Shown here piece by piece: positions 37,911 through 49,507 of a stretch of DNA of 64,000 nt. The notes under the pieces are model-generated. The model was not told the DNA's origin and did not search any database. It saw only the letters and a list, made by a program, of their open reading frames with translations. A program made the translations under genes and the position numbers. How positions within the stretch are numbered: the first letter of the stretch is position 1; every line of letters starts with the position of its first letter. This DNA comes from Cheiracanthium punctorium (taxonomy: Eukaryota > Arthropoda > Arachnida > Araneae > Cheiracanthiidae): the NCBI GenBank assembly GCA_038373885.1, contig JAWZYV010011619.1, positions 1,426,001 to 1,490,000 of the forward strand. The letters run 5' to 3'.

Positions 37911-38679
37911 TTATATCTAATGTTAGAAGATTGATTGCATAGAGGTTGATAAAAAGTAATCTGAAATATTCGAAGACTGTGGAGATTTATAACGTTTTCT
38001 GTCTTCAATAATCAAATTATTGGACTTGCATGCAATATTTCCACCACATGTTATTATTTAATAAGAAAGCTTTAATTTATAAAAATCCCTCACATATGTC
38101 ATGCACTCGGTACTTTTAAAAAATTGATTTACAATCAATGTATATGCAATATTATTAAATGTAGGCATATGATAGTATCACATACATCTGCTTTTCTGCT
38201 CGTATCAGCTACAGTATTATCCTTCACAAAGACACTGATAAGATGTATGCGTACACACTCACTCTTTCATTCCAAAATCTTGCGCAATAAAAGTGCGACC
38301 GAAACTCCGAAAGCATAAAAGAACGATCATAAATACATCCCCCGCTTACACACCAGCGTATTTACGAAATCTTTCAGCTGAAAGGCAGTGTGTCAGTAAT
38401 AATATTTCAAAACCCCCATTGGAAATGCAGCTCTTGAAATTCTAAAGCTGGCACGACTCCCTTCCCAAGAGAGGATTTTATCTGTTCTGGGGAACGGAGT
38501 TGAGTCGACAGGATGTCGCCGTCTTTATTCACAAAGCACCCCACCCCCTAATGGCTTAGGAAGCAGTTGACCTTCCCGGAAGTAGTGACCCATTCTCCGA
38601 CAATCAGCTAGCTGCATTGTCAGAAACGGTGCGATAAAGCTAAAAGCATCAACCGCATGGGCTGCAGATTCAAAAACAA

Positions 38680-39130
38680 ATATTATAAGGGTTAAAGCTT
38701 TATTTTAGAACATATGTGCGTATTAACCGAAAAAGAACACAAAATGTTCCATAAATAATTTAAGTGGTGTTTCATTTCTTTCATGTTATGCTTTATAAAA
38801 AAGACAAATTTTATAGGGGTTAAAGCTTTATTTTAGAATATTGGTAGTTTAAAAAAGAAGGAAAAAAAAAGCATAAAATGTCTTATAAATTACAATTGGT
38901 ATCAACCGAAAAAGAACGCAAAATCTTTCATAAATTAGAGCTGCTGCTTCATTTCTGTCAAGTTATGTTTGAAAGAAAAAAAAAAAAAAAAACAATATTA
39001 TAAGGGTTAAAGATTTATTTTAGCGCATTGGTACTTATTAACAATAAATAAATCAATCAATAAAAAATAAAATAAAATGTTTCATAAATTATATTTGGTA
39101 TTTTATTTCTATGAACTAATGTTTGATACT
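38680..39130 (+). repeat. Diverged tandem repeat, three units
   Basis: Units marked by ATAAGGGTTAAAGCTTTATT at about 38684, 38812 and 38999, each followed by CATAAATTA-type and TTCATTTCTxTCAxGTTATG text. Spacings are 128 and 187, so units vary by internal A-rich expansion. Confidence 0.6.
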
Positions 39131-40604
39131 AGGGAATCTCAATCCTTCTAATATCAGATTGCCAATGTTATGCATCTTTTCTAAAATTCCCATATCATAT
39201 GCACAAATTTCTTGGCTTTGAATGTTTTTTTAAAGATTTTGAACTTTTGTTTTTATAATAATTAAAGAAAAAGGAAGAGCCGCGGTATTTATGGAAACAA
39301 ACATTTAATAAAGAGTACATGTAACATTCATTAGCGTATGCTTTTAAAGTTTTATGAATGTGATAATCGTCGTGCCCTTGATTTAAGCTGGAACACACAC
39401 ATACGCAAAGAAAGAAGAAAAAAAAAGAGGGGTGGGGGAATTCGTCTTTATAAGAGGTATTGACGATAAAGTTGTTTCGAGCGTTGCTTGCCAACTTGGG
39501 TTACTGAATGTTACGCTGGATACAGAAAGGAATATTCCTGCTTGAGTCTTCACAACGACGGAATAAATAAAATTAAATAAAGCTAAAGCTGTACCAAATA
39601 TAAACGCAGTTTGAGAGTTTAAATTTGTAGAATAATGTATTATGTACATATTTTAAGTGTCAAAATGTGCATTTAAGATTAAAACTGGATGTCAGGGGAT
39701 AAAATTAATAAAATATAAGCTAATACATAATTTCAATATGACTAGTTTATTTCCCATTAAAGCAGCATACTTACTTTTAAATTAGTTTTTAAATTTAGCA
39801 AAAGAAATAAAAGTGTAAAATTTAATGTGTTTAAACACTGAATAAAAAAACACTTAATAAGACAGTAATAATAATATTTAATAACGCTAAATCCATAGAG
39901 TACTAAAGAAACAAAAATAAAACATCAAAGTGTTGTAAATAATTATGTAGATTTTAATAAATTTCGAAATATAATGTTCGAAATATTATTTACATAAGTC
40001 ATCAAGTGATTAAGGAATTTCAATTTAAAATAAATATTTTTATTTTAAAACAGTACATGAATATTGTATTTTAATTAAAAAAGTCAGGCGATGTGGAACG
40101 TAATTCAAATTTCAAGTATTTGCATGAATAATTAAAAAAAAAAAAGGTAAAAAAGGGATGGTTCTTCAAACAGAATTTGTAATATTACTTTATCTCTCTA
40201 ATATCGCAAATACATTATTTAAATTACCTCCCAGTTAAATTGGATAAAGTGTAATTACTTTTCAAATAATTCGGTCTTTGTTTCACAACCTTTATGTTTT
40301 CCCAATAGAAAACATATTTTTTTCCTGCAATGAGCAATGTAATTAATATCGAAAAATTGGCTTTGTGCTTATAATTTTTTGTATTTTATTTATTTATTTT
40401 ACTTTATGTAATTACAAAAATGTTATTTTGGGGGGAAAAAATGGTGAGAAGGAAAATAAATTCTGTTATCTTTTTCCTTTATCAGTTTTACATTGTATCG
40501 TATTGCGAGTTTTTTAAATGCATTTAATTTGCTTAACTATGATCACTTAAAAAAACAAATTCAAACAATATAATAAATTTTTATTATTTATGATAAATAC
40601 ATAC

Positions 40605-40688
40605 CAACTAGGGTGAGGAATTCTTGTGTGTTATAAACGTCGGAAAATGAAGAGCGGCATGCTTCGTGGGCGCTTCGAGCAAGATCAC
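40605..40688 (-). CDS. Exon 6 of the DUF7042/7043/7045-like gene
   Basis: Acceptor TTTTTTTAAG, donor GTATGT. Phase 1 at both ends; it joins exon 5 (...IEIQF) to exon 7 (FHCHADW) with Gly codons at each seam. Residues DLARSAHEACRSSFSDVYNT then QEFLTLV. It would begin the third domain (DUF7045-like by my recollection). Confidence 0.87.
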
Positions 40689-40929
40689 CTTAAAAAAATA
40701 TATGAACACATAATCCATTATTTTGGAATTTAACAACACTAAAAAATTTTTAATAAATATAATAAGCTTTTTTGTTATTTACATTAAAATACATTTTTTT
40801 TTGTATATTAATGAGGATGGTTGTAATTAAAATTGGGTTATACAGCTATAATGGATGAACGAATTATAACCAAATTTGGTAATTAGACATTACCTGCGAT
40901 AAGCACAAGGAATATTCAAAAACAAAATC

Positions 40930-41605
40930 TAGTTCAAAAAAGTCTACTAGGTGGCGCTTTGCATGAAAAAAAAAAAAGAGAAAATTTAACAACGGAAATT
41001 ATAAACTCGAAATGAGTAAACTATTTCGACGTTTATTCAATAATAGTCTTGCGCATTTGTTAGCTAGTATGTGTCATTTTTTGAGCTGAATTCCCATGTA
41101 AAGTTTCATAGAGTGGATATTTTTTGGAATTTAAAAAAAATAGAAACCTTTCTTCAGTGAATGTCATGTACAGTCCATTTGCCAAAGTTGGCGGGAATCT
41201 TCTCACCTGTTTCAGCTGAGTAAAGTTGTTTCATTTACCGTATATCCCGGCGTATAAGGCGCACTTTTGATGCAAAAAATAACATCGAAATTTAAAGGTA
41301 CCGAAATTTACACAAAGGATATAAAAATGATACATTTAAAAAATAAGGATACAAATGAGGATAAAGAAATTAGATCTCTACATGTACCAAAAGTATTGTT
41401 TATTTAAACGAAATGACATTCCTTATTAACTAAAAAAATTTAATTATTGCAATCTCAAGTAGTTTAGTAAAAAAAAAATAGTTCAAAAAATGTCTACAAG
41501 GTGGTGCTTTGCATGAGAAAGCAGCAAATTTAAGAATGGAAATTGCTAATTAGAAATGCTCAAAAGTTTTTGACATTTATTCAATAGTTTTAAAACATCG
41601 TTTAA
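40930..41605 (+). repeat. Pair of direct repeats, about 130 bp each
   Basis: 40930-41060 and 41475-41605 share TAGTTCAAAAAxxTCTAC, AGGTGGxGCTTTGCATGA and ...ACxTTTATTCAATA in the same order, at roughly 75 percent identity by eye. The second copy ends at the piggyBac-type MITE. TACCGTATATCCCGGCGTAT at about 41237 resembles a hAT-type terminus but has no partner. Confidence 0.55.
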
Positions 41606-41779
41606 CCCTTTAACGCGCAGTGTTCCCTCTCTGGGAACACCAAACTCTGACGTTTTGACTGTTGCCATTCACGAAGAATAGATTGGATTTCTATAAAAAT
41701 AGCTGCGGGTGTCATAGCTCCTCGAGAATCCTTTTGCTGCCCCTTTTTCAGCATTGGGAAAGGGTTGCGCCTCAAAGGG
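41606..41779. mobile_element. piggyBac-type MITE with TTAA target sites
   Basis: 174 bp. Ends CCCTTTAACGCGCA and, reverse-complemented, CCCTTTGAGGCGCA (12 of 14). Both are flanked by TTAA (41602-41605, 41780-41783), the hallmark of piggyBac insertion. Subterminal perfect hairpin GTGTTCCC / TCTCT / GGGAACAC near the left end. Far too short to encode a transposase. Confidence 0.85.
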
Positions 41780-43989
41780 TTAAGGAGATTTAAAATGACA
41801 ATGATTTTATTTTTCCATATATTGCACAAATACTACAACTTTATAAAGAAATTAGAAACAGAACATTTTATCTGCGTGGATTTAACTTCAACACTTGAAC
41901 TTCAAATCCGACGCTATCTCACAAAAAATGTAAACGACATAGGAATGCTTCATTTGTTAGATCAAGCTATATGTTTATCAATAGCACCAGCGTTCTACAG
42001 TTTGGTAAAAAAATAAAAAATAGCTGGAGTACTCAATATAACAAGACCGTAGTAGTCTAAGTATTCATTAGGGAAAATTCTGTTTCCTTATTCTTAAAGG
42101 ATACAGTATGATAGTTATCCTTTTTATTTCGTCTCCCAATGGTTATTACGGTTAGGAGATTCCTTTCGCCTATACACTTTTTGGATATTTTTCGCATGGG
42201 AGTAAGAGATATTTCTGGACTACATTCAATAAGAATTTCCAATTTCTTTTTTCTTAATTAAAGAAGTTTATTATTTTGGATTTTAATTAAATAAAGTTCC
42301 TTTAAGAGTGTCACGTGCATGGGTCGAAGACCTGCCCGTCTAGACGGAATCGACCACAGTCTTCTGATGAAATAAATCCATCTCAGCTATTTGATAAGTT
42401 AACAGTCTTTTATCTTACAGTCTTTTATAATTTAATGACGCGCACAAGGGTTTTGATTAAGTATTCTATAATTACACGCTATTTTTATTCAAAAATAATC
42501 GTCTCTCGTCTTATCTAGGTATTCCTACGTGATTAGAATGGAGTTTTATTTAATAAGAAAAACACGCTTCCGGCACGGCAATTATTATCCATAAATTATT
42601 AAATTGACATAATCTTGCTGTATTTGCTATCAAAACTAATTTATTCGTCATATTTTTTCAGACACAGAAACTACCGATATTGAATTAAGTTCTTCATTCA
42701 ATTTCATTTCACAAAATTAGTCAAAAATAACTTAAAAAATACACTTATTTGAGGATATGTCATTGCAGCCATGTTTTTCAATCATGTTTTTCTTTTTAAT
42801 TATGTATATATATAATAATTATCACATTATTATTGTTGTTAAAGCTATTTTTAGTCAGATAAAAGAACCAACCGAATTGTATTTTTGCAAATGTTTTCCA
42901 AAGTAACACAGATATTAAAAAAGTCCTTTGTTTTTTACCTATATTTTCAAAAATAATTATATTTTTCAGAGAAAAGCTTTTGAAAATTAATATATATATT
43001 TATACATCTTCGATAAAAATTCAATCTCTTCACCAGCGCTGACAGGAAACAAAGAACACTTTTTTCATTTGCTCTTATCATTCCACTAACCAAAAACAGC
43101 TTTTCTGCTAATGTGAACATTTCGGACGGCTTAAAGATTTCCTTTTAGTTAGATTAATCAAGTGGGCGAAGTGTATAAATAAACCCTAAGCACCTTCGAC
43201 AGAACACGGTTGTAATTATTTTCAGTACGCTGGTACTCGAGGAATGATTAATCTGGCTGTGATACTTTCTAACCAGGCGTGATAAAAAGCCATTGCGACC
43301 GATGAAAGTAAATTAACGTCGAGTGCCCGTATTGTCATGCCATGGAGTTTGGTGATTTTACATGCAGTTGCTGACATGAGTAATGAGTAATGATACACTG
43401 TGGTAAAGGTCAGTCTAGGAAATACCTCAAGCTCTGCACGTAATAGGTTCATTAATTCTACGCTGTTGGACCAAGGAGCGAAACGAAAGGCTTGCTTTGC
43501 CCTTCGCAAAAATAATGGATTGGATAACGCAGGTTAAGTGTTCAAGTGTACGCAAGGTATCTGCGCAGGTTTAGATAAAATTCTCTAAAAGTAGCCAGAG
43601 GTACAAGTTGATCGTAACCCTTGTGCCTGAATAATAAAGGGCGAATATTGTCAAATTGTAGATACAATTAAACACGACTGTGCACGTAATTCAGTTTGTC
43701 AAATTTAATACTGTGTTAACTGTGTCAGAAAAATTAACATAGAAAACTGTGTATAGACCAAACGTTTACGAAAATGTTAGTACGAATTCAGCAATTCTTT
43801 CTAATTCTGACTGTATGAAAATTCAGAGGAAAGTCTAAGGGTTCACAATGCTCGTCTAGCAAAGGCAAATGTTGAACATTGCAGTAGTTTTCAGTTCGTG
43901 TCAAACATAATATTCATAGTAATAGCACATAAAAAAGCGTTTTGCTGTACTTGTTGCCAATAAATATGTTCCTCAAAGTATGCGTTCTA

Positions 43990-44014
43990 TTTTTTTTTTT
44001 TTTTTTTTTTTTTT
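43990..44014. repeat. Poly(T) tract, 25 T
   Basis: Could be the reverse complement of a retroposon poly(A) tail, but no retroposon body is recognised beside it. Confidence 0.9.
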
Positions 44015-44234
44015 AATAGGGAAACTTACTCTATGGATGCCCCTCGTATTTCCAATATATTAATTTTCATATAGTAAGAAAATAGAACATTTCTATATCA
44101 TTTTCTAGTTTACTCACTAACAGCTTACAGAGAACGATATCACTGGTTTGGTTATGAAGATTAACCATTCAAGTAATAAAAAAAAGAAAATTTAATTATT
44201 AGGAATTCAAGAAACATTGTTGAGAATACATATA

Positions 44235-45451
44235 CAGTGTGATTCGATACCAGACTGAGAATTGCAGGGGGTGTAGGGGCTACAGAGCTCTTGCAGAATC
44301 ACATAGCAATTCGCGGCTGGAAACGTAGTCTTCCTGTACCTGTTAATGTATCTGTATCAACACTTCTTTCACTTTGGAAGAAGTGTTTAAGTGTGCTTCT
44401 AATTTCATAAAAAATGGGCTTTCTTTAGACAATATCATAAATGTTGCGACGAAGTTCACATATTTTTCGTGTCTTAAAATAATGTTCCTATGTTTCGTCT
44501 TTCAAAATCAAAATTTCGTTTTCCATATTAATCTCTCTCCACCTTGTTTTTCGTCTCGATAAAACGCTCTTTCTTTTCGCGACGGTATGTCTGGGATTTT
44601 TCGGGGTTTCCCTTCTAAATTAATTTCGCTTTAGCATATGCTGTTTAAATTCTTGGTGCCTCCCGGTCGTCCGTCTTCGCGCTCTCACGGGGTTGTAGAC
44701 TTATGTATTGGCATTCGCCAAATTCTGGCACTTCTGTCTTGGAGATAATTATTTAATCCGTTTGTTTCAAATTTTTATATTGTTTACGCCTACCGGACGG
44801 TGGTTGTCACGTGGGGCAGTTGCTTATGAGTGCTCATATTTTACTCGCCAACCTGTAAAGAGCTGGCAGTTTTGTAGGAAGATTTTAGTACACTTCTTGA
44901 TAGCTGTCCGTCAGAGGAGGTTGTGTTCGTTTTTTTATGGAACTCCGGCATACCGTGTGGCCGGAACGATTAGATATATTCTTGGTGTTATTTTCTACTA
45001 ATGCAATGTAGTGTACGTAATTGAAGTTGTTTCCTTTAAGCCACATGTTTTGCTGATACCTCCAATAAACGTAGCTTTTTCTGAATTCAATTCATTTTCC
45101 TGTTCTTCTAAGTCTTCAGCGTACTTCATGGACGCTTTTAATACACTATACGTCATGTAAGCGGCCGAGGGAACGTTCTCTTAATCCACCTCCGACAACT
45201 CCGTTATAAATGTAATGAAAGAAATAATTCTGAAATAACAATTTTTCTCAAGTGCGACCGGTGAAAGAGGGATTATAGTTTTTGGAAGCCATGGTCTGAA
45301 AGTTTACTATAACTTGAACATTTCTTCCAAAGGGATTATTAACAGGTACATGAAGACGATGTTTCCGACCCCGAATTGCTATGTATTTTGAACCGTCTCT
45401 GTATCCCCTACACCTAATGCAAGTTTGTCAGTCTGGTAGCGAATCACCCTA
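44235..45451. mobile_element. Long-TIR element, family Y copy 1
   Basis: The inverted ends are about 150 bp: left CAGTGTGATTCGATACCAG...TAGCAATTCGCGGCTGGAAA...TACCTGTTAATG, and the right end reverse-complements to TAGGGTGATTCGCTACCAG...TAGCAATTCGGGGTCGGAAA...TACCTGTTAATAATC. TA flanks both ends. The interior has no transposase motif I recognise. The subterminal part matches the smaller element at 59472-59906. It abuts the next element with only four bases between. Confidence 0.82.
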
Positions 45452-45455
45452 TATA

Positions 45456-46276
45456 TACAGAGTTGTCCAAATTAAACTTCCCCAACTCAGAGGCATGTGC
45501 AGGATGTTGTATGGGTCATAATGTGAAGAAATTTTGAAAACAGACACTTCGGATCATGCGCTCGTGATTTATTAAAAAAAGATTATTAGTACAAGAAGTT
45601 CCCGATAGGTGGCGCTGCAGATCAACAAGACCTTCTACAGATGTTTTATATGTGTGACGTGATCGAATAGGACTTATCAACAGCACGAGAAACAGTTGGC
45701 ACACTGACAACACCACGTGGCGATTGGCTAGTGGCGTCCACGACCGCCAAAGCAACGTCTTGTACGCGTGCAGAATCCACAACATGCCGTCCTCTACCTG
45801 GTAAAATTCCCAGCTGTCCGGTACTTTCGAACTTCATCATGTCTCGTAAAGCGCGTGGTATCATTGGTCCTCGGCGTAAGTTCTTCAGCCGACGGAATGG
45901 TCTTATCGCAGCACGGAGTTCTCGTCATTCTGGTAGAAAAGTTTCACTAACAGAGCTTTGTCTTTCTAAGTCGTCATTGTGCATCAGCGAGCTGGAAACA
46001 ACTGCTGTGCAGCGCCTTATCTTCCCCTTTTGTAGGGCTCGTCTTTTGGATACGTTGCGCAGAAGCTTTATTTCTACAAATCACGTTATTGCAATATGCA
46101 AATTACTAGTGTTGCAGGGCCACCTATCTGCAACTTCTTGTACCAATATTTTTTTTTAAATAAATCGCGAGCGCATGATCTGAAGTGTCTGTTTTCAAAA
46201 TTTCATCACATTATGACCCATACAACATCCTGCACAGGCCTCTGAGTTGGGGAAGTTTAATTTGGACAACCCTGTA
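45456..46276. mobile_element. Mariner/IS630-like element with about 170-bp TIRs
   Basis: Left TACAGAGTTGTCCAAATTAA; right end reverse-complements to TACAGGGTTGTCCAAATTAA. The inverted match runs about 170 bases to the TAGGTGGCxCTGCA region with few mismatches. The interior, on the minus strand, encodes only the N-terminal DNA-binding part of a transposase. 821 bp in all, so it lacks the catalytic half and depends on another copy. Confidence 0.88.
45646..46050 (-). pseudogene. Helix-turn-helix N-terminus of a mariner/IS630-like transposase
   Basis: The clean frame 45864-45646 includes IPRALRDMMKFESTGQLGIL, PGRGRHVVDSARVQDVALAV and VPTVSRAVDKSYSITSH. Upstream, LVKLFYQNDENSVLR (about 45965-45915) is in another frame and needs one frameshift to join AIRPFRRLKNLRRGP. 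This is the paired HTH region found at the start of many arthropod mariner-type transposases. No DDE/D motifs follow. Dead by frameshift and truncation. Confidence 0.8.
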
Positions 46277-46437
46277 TATTAATTTCAATCTTTGCAAATA
46301 AAATCCTTAGATTCTAAATATAACTAATAGTAGGACACACGTATTCAAATATTTGATCAAGGGATTGGCGAACAGGTATGCAAAATTCTTTAAACAAAAA
46401 GAATGTTCTACTGGATTTTAAAGTAATTTATACTTAC

Positions 46438-46502
46438 CAAACTGGATTTCTATCACATGTTTATGTCTGCGATAAAATTTGATGCACATATATCCGTTTT
46501 TG
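46438..46502 (-). CDS. Exon 5 of the DUF7042/7043/7045-like gene
   Basis: 65 bp, acceptor CTCGTTTTAG, consensus donor GTAAGT. Begins with one base that completes exon 4's TG to TGC (Cys). Residues KNGYMCIKFYRRHKHVIEIQ then F. Too short to be noticed as an ORF alone; phase and continuity with exons 4 and 6 support it strongly. With exon 4 it makes the DUF7043-like domain. Confidence 0.9.
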
Positions 46503-48433
46503 CTAAAACGAGATAATTCTCTTAAAAATATGCTATTTATAATATAACAATAAATAAACATAATACACATTGCATAAGTCATGTATTTCCCTTTCTTTGT
46601 TCCACTAAATCAATATTTGATGGAAAACCTAGGCTGTTATAAGTACTTGAATGTGCGATACTTTTCATATTATTGTGATACACCTGATCGCATCATAAAA
46701 CGCATATTTCCAAAAAATGAAATATAAAATTTAATCAAATTGACAATATTAAACACGCACTACTAGTGCAATGTCAGTAATTCTAATTTTTTAAATCTTC
46801 ATTTATTTCTAGTTCTTTAATTTTGTATTTCTTTTAAGTATACATATGTTGCTGCGAAATATAATAGTCAAGTTTTGATCAAAAATACTGGCTAAAGACA
46901 TCCAATAGGAGAAAATAAAAGATAAACATGTTCATATTACGATGTCAGATATTATGTTATGTTGAAAACACTTTATATTAGAGGAATTCAATTAAGAAAT
47001 ATTATTCCATAGCACTAACGAACAAATAATTTAAAGAGTATAGAAAAGTTTCTAAACATAATTGAACAAAGAGAATTTTAAATATTTTTATCTGAAAACA
47101 CATAGATAAGAATAATTTATAATTAAATATGTATGCATCTGAACTATTCTTTTTTATACAATTTACGTTATTCAACTTTCTCTTCATATGTTTATATTTA
47201 ATCTAAAAGCATAACTCTTACAGCATTTAAAAATGCATTAAATGCACTTTTAATACTTTTGGTTTCACTATACTTACTTATATTTTATATATTTTAGTTA
47301 GACAATTACTTGTTTAGACTATAACCCTGTACAAATTTCATTTATGAAACACTAAAGGAATTAAAAATGAAAAATAATAAATTATGTGCAATACATGCAC
47401 TTTTATTAAAGTAATATTATTAGTTTTATAATATGCATTATTTCACATAAATTTCCCTGTTTCTTTTGCACTACACGAAAAAACTGTTACGACACTACAT
47501 CTACTTCATTTTTGCTCTTACAGACTTAGTGATTTTAAAAGATCCTCTGTCACTGTTTCAAAAAAGAGAGCCAAAAATACTCTTTCATTTTACATAACTT
47601 TAATTAGATAATTACATAGTTATTTAGATTACTAATTAAGCTACTTTTACTCTAATACCATAGGAGATTTAATTTTACGCATTGGTCTTTGAAAGCATTA
47701 CGGAAGATATTAAAAAGCTTTGGGGCAAAAAAATAATTTCTACATCGCATCAAATAGAAACTACATTTAACATTTATTTCAAGCCATACGGACATCTGTA
47801 TGGCTTGTTATGCATCATTATTGTATTACGTATCACCATCCAAATTATTAGAATGGTAAGTATTTTTAGGCTTTAAAGCTAATTGTGTAGTGCTTATGAA
47901 CATATGTAGTGCTTAACACGTGCACTTCATTTTCTGCTTCTTGTGGTACGTTTGCTTAGTACATCAGGCTCTCTTAGCTGCTCAGTTTTTATTAATGAGT
48001 GTTAGATATCCAATTTTTTAAAATTTTCTTTATATCTTCACATTATTAACTTTATAAGATAAAAGCAATTATGACGACGTCTTTTACTTGCGTAGTTGAC
48101 TATATATTGCTTAAATTCTCTGAAATTGAGGACCTTTGACTATTTCATTAAGATAACTGCTTTTAATATATATGGGCTTTTAATATATATGACTATTTTA
48201 AACTTACTTTAACACATTTTGTAATAATTCCTGCTCCTAAATTTAAATACGTATGGTTTTAAAAATCTGACTTTTTCTCCTCTAGTTATGGTATCTCAAT
48301 CACAACAAATAGACAGCATCAAATGTGCATTTGCAATATTTATTGTAACATTTATCTGAGATTATTGCAGATAAATCACTATGTATTAGCATTTATTTTA
48401 GATAAGTATTTAATGCCATAAAAATATAAATAC
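46503..48433 (-). other. Intron 4
   Basis: 1931 bp, the shortest intron here, GTATTT donor. AT-rich. A 10-bp-arm hairpin CAAGCCATAC...GTATGGCTTG sits at about 47780-47807. No mobile element recognised. Confidence 0.8.
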
Positions 48434-48653
48434 CATCCGGCCATGCTGTATGTGACTACTGTGCTTGTGTTTGGTGAAGATGATACTTCTTCAATGCAGA
48501 AATATTTTGTTTCCACGTGTTCATGGGAATGAGAAAGCTTGAATGTGGTTTTATGATCAATGACTGTGTACGACTTTGACCCATCTAATGTATGCCACTT
48601 TTTAGATGATGTGACTATGGAAGGAAACGTGCAGTTTGGAAGAGGATGTTTAC
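48434..48653 (-). CDS. Exon 4 of the DUF7042/7043/7045-like gene
   Basis: The largest exon (220 bp), acceptor TTACTTCCAG. Phase 1 start, phase 2 end. Residues KHPLPNCTFPSIVTSSKKWH, TLDGSKSYTVIDHKTTFKLS, then FCIEEVSSSP and STVVTYSMAG, followed across the seam by Cys. The spacing C...W...YTV...C...VVTY...GC matches what I remember of DUF7043 domains. Frame continuation past the donor (WYLYFYG) is intron read-through. Confidence 0.9.
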
Positions 48654-48736
48654 CTGGAAGTAAGAAATGCACAAATGTTTACACTGTATTAATAAATGTT
48701 AAATAAAAACAATAAAGGAGTTTTTCAACATTCTTT

Positions 48737-49430
48737 TATTGGGGTGTTCAAATGAAAAGGTACGAAACGCCACTGTGGGTATAAATGAAGACTTTATTTA
48801 ATTTATTTACCATAGGCCTGAGAACAGAGACTCCATTGATGAACGAGCCGTAGGACTACTTGTTCCCAGAATTCTTTTCGACGTGGTGAGACCCAGTCTT
48901 TCACAGCGTCCTCGAGTTCGTCGTCTGACTTGAACCACTTCCCTTTCAGACGTTTTCTCAGGGGACCAAACACATGGAAATCGCAGAGAGACATGTCCGG
49001 AATATAGGGCGGATGATCAAGCTGTTCCCAGTTGTACTTGGCCAAGTCCTTGGCGGAAACGAACACTCCATTTTCTCACTGTCTTGTGGGACCTAGAATT
49101 TTCCCTGTATGCGGTCATCATCCGGCGATGAATAGTGTACAGTTTAACACCTTTTGCTGCCAGAAATCGAAAAACGCCTCTCTGCTTCTCACTCGCCGAA
49201 TTTTGCAATGTGAAAGCCATCCAGTTCTTACATGCACTGCCACGTCAATTGGAAGTAGGAGGGGGTGCTTTTTATAAGACCTTCTGCTGTCTTCTGCAGG
49301 CCCCGCATGCTCCTATCCGATCGCATCCCCAGATATCTCGCATCGTTCTCCCATAGTGGCATAGACAAATATATTAACAGTTAAGTTGTTACGACGTTTC
49401 GAACCTTTTCATTTGAACAACTGAATCGTA
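48737..49430 (-). mobile_element. Internally deleted mariner element
   Basis: TIRs: left TTGGGGTGTTCAAATGAAAA; right end reverse-complements to ATTCAGTTGTTCAAATGAAA. Both run into AGGTxCGAAACG. TA dinucleotides flank at 48737-48738 and 49429-49430. At about 690 bp it is roughly half the usual 1.3 kb of a full mariner; the middle of the transposase is missing. Confidence 0.88.
48806..49220 (-). pseudogene. Mariner transposase, N- and C-terminal pieces fused out of frame
   Basis: N-terminal piece, minus strand from 49220: ASEKQRGVFRFLAAKGV, TIHRRMMTAYRENS and VRKWSVRFRQG (paired HTH and linker). C-terminal piece from about 49050: DLAKYNWEQLDHPPYIPDMS LCDFHVFGPLRKRLKG. This holds the last catalytic Asp region (PDMSLCD), then WVSPRRKEFWEQVVLRLVHQ. 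Between them the first two catalytic Asp regions are absent, and the pieces are in different frames. The deletion joint is near 49035-49055. Confidence 0.88.
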
Positions 49431-49507
49431 AAAGAATACACGATGATTGAGATTCATAAAGACAGAATTTGACAGCAACTGACAGAGATTGAAGATATTA
49501 GCACTTA

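Larger units (their letters stand above)
33221..40604 (-). other. Intron 6
   Basis: 7384 bp, GTATGT donor to TTTTTAAAG acceptor. Holds TIR fragment 33531-33670, SINE 33713-33905, a GTGAC-type cluster 35305-35440, element 36991-37910 and a tandem repeat 38680-39130. Open frames at 34746-34946 and 35867-36151 are in GC-rich patches that look like unclassified repeats. Confidence 0.8.
40689..46437 (-). other. Intron 5
   Basis: 5749 bp, GTAAGT donor. Contains a duplicated segment (40930-41060 and 41475-41605), a piggyBac-type MITE, a 25-base T tract, and the two abutting TIR elements 44235-46276. A minus frame at 43222-43509 lies in a GC-richer patch and is unassigned. Confidence 0.82.

Noticed and set aside
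38425..38590. Possible further SINE family 1 copy
   Set aside because: CTCTTGAAATTCTAAAGCTGG and TAATGGCTTAGGAAGCAGTTG recall the SINE, but the A box, B box and core are not recognisable.
41765..42016. 83-codon plus-strand frame
   Set aside because: The central part (FICVDLTSTLELQIRRYL) looks plausible, but the start lies inside the piggyBac-type MITE and I could identify neither a family nor splice sites.
43222..43509. 95-codon minus-strand frame
   Set aside because: GC is raised, but no family is recognised. It does not fit the phase between exons 5 and 6, which already join directly.
45731..46159. 142-codon plus-strand ORF
   Set aside because: Antisense to the mariner/IS630-like transposase N-terminus; composition reflects the opposite strand.
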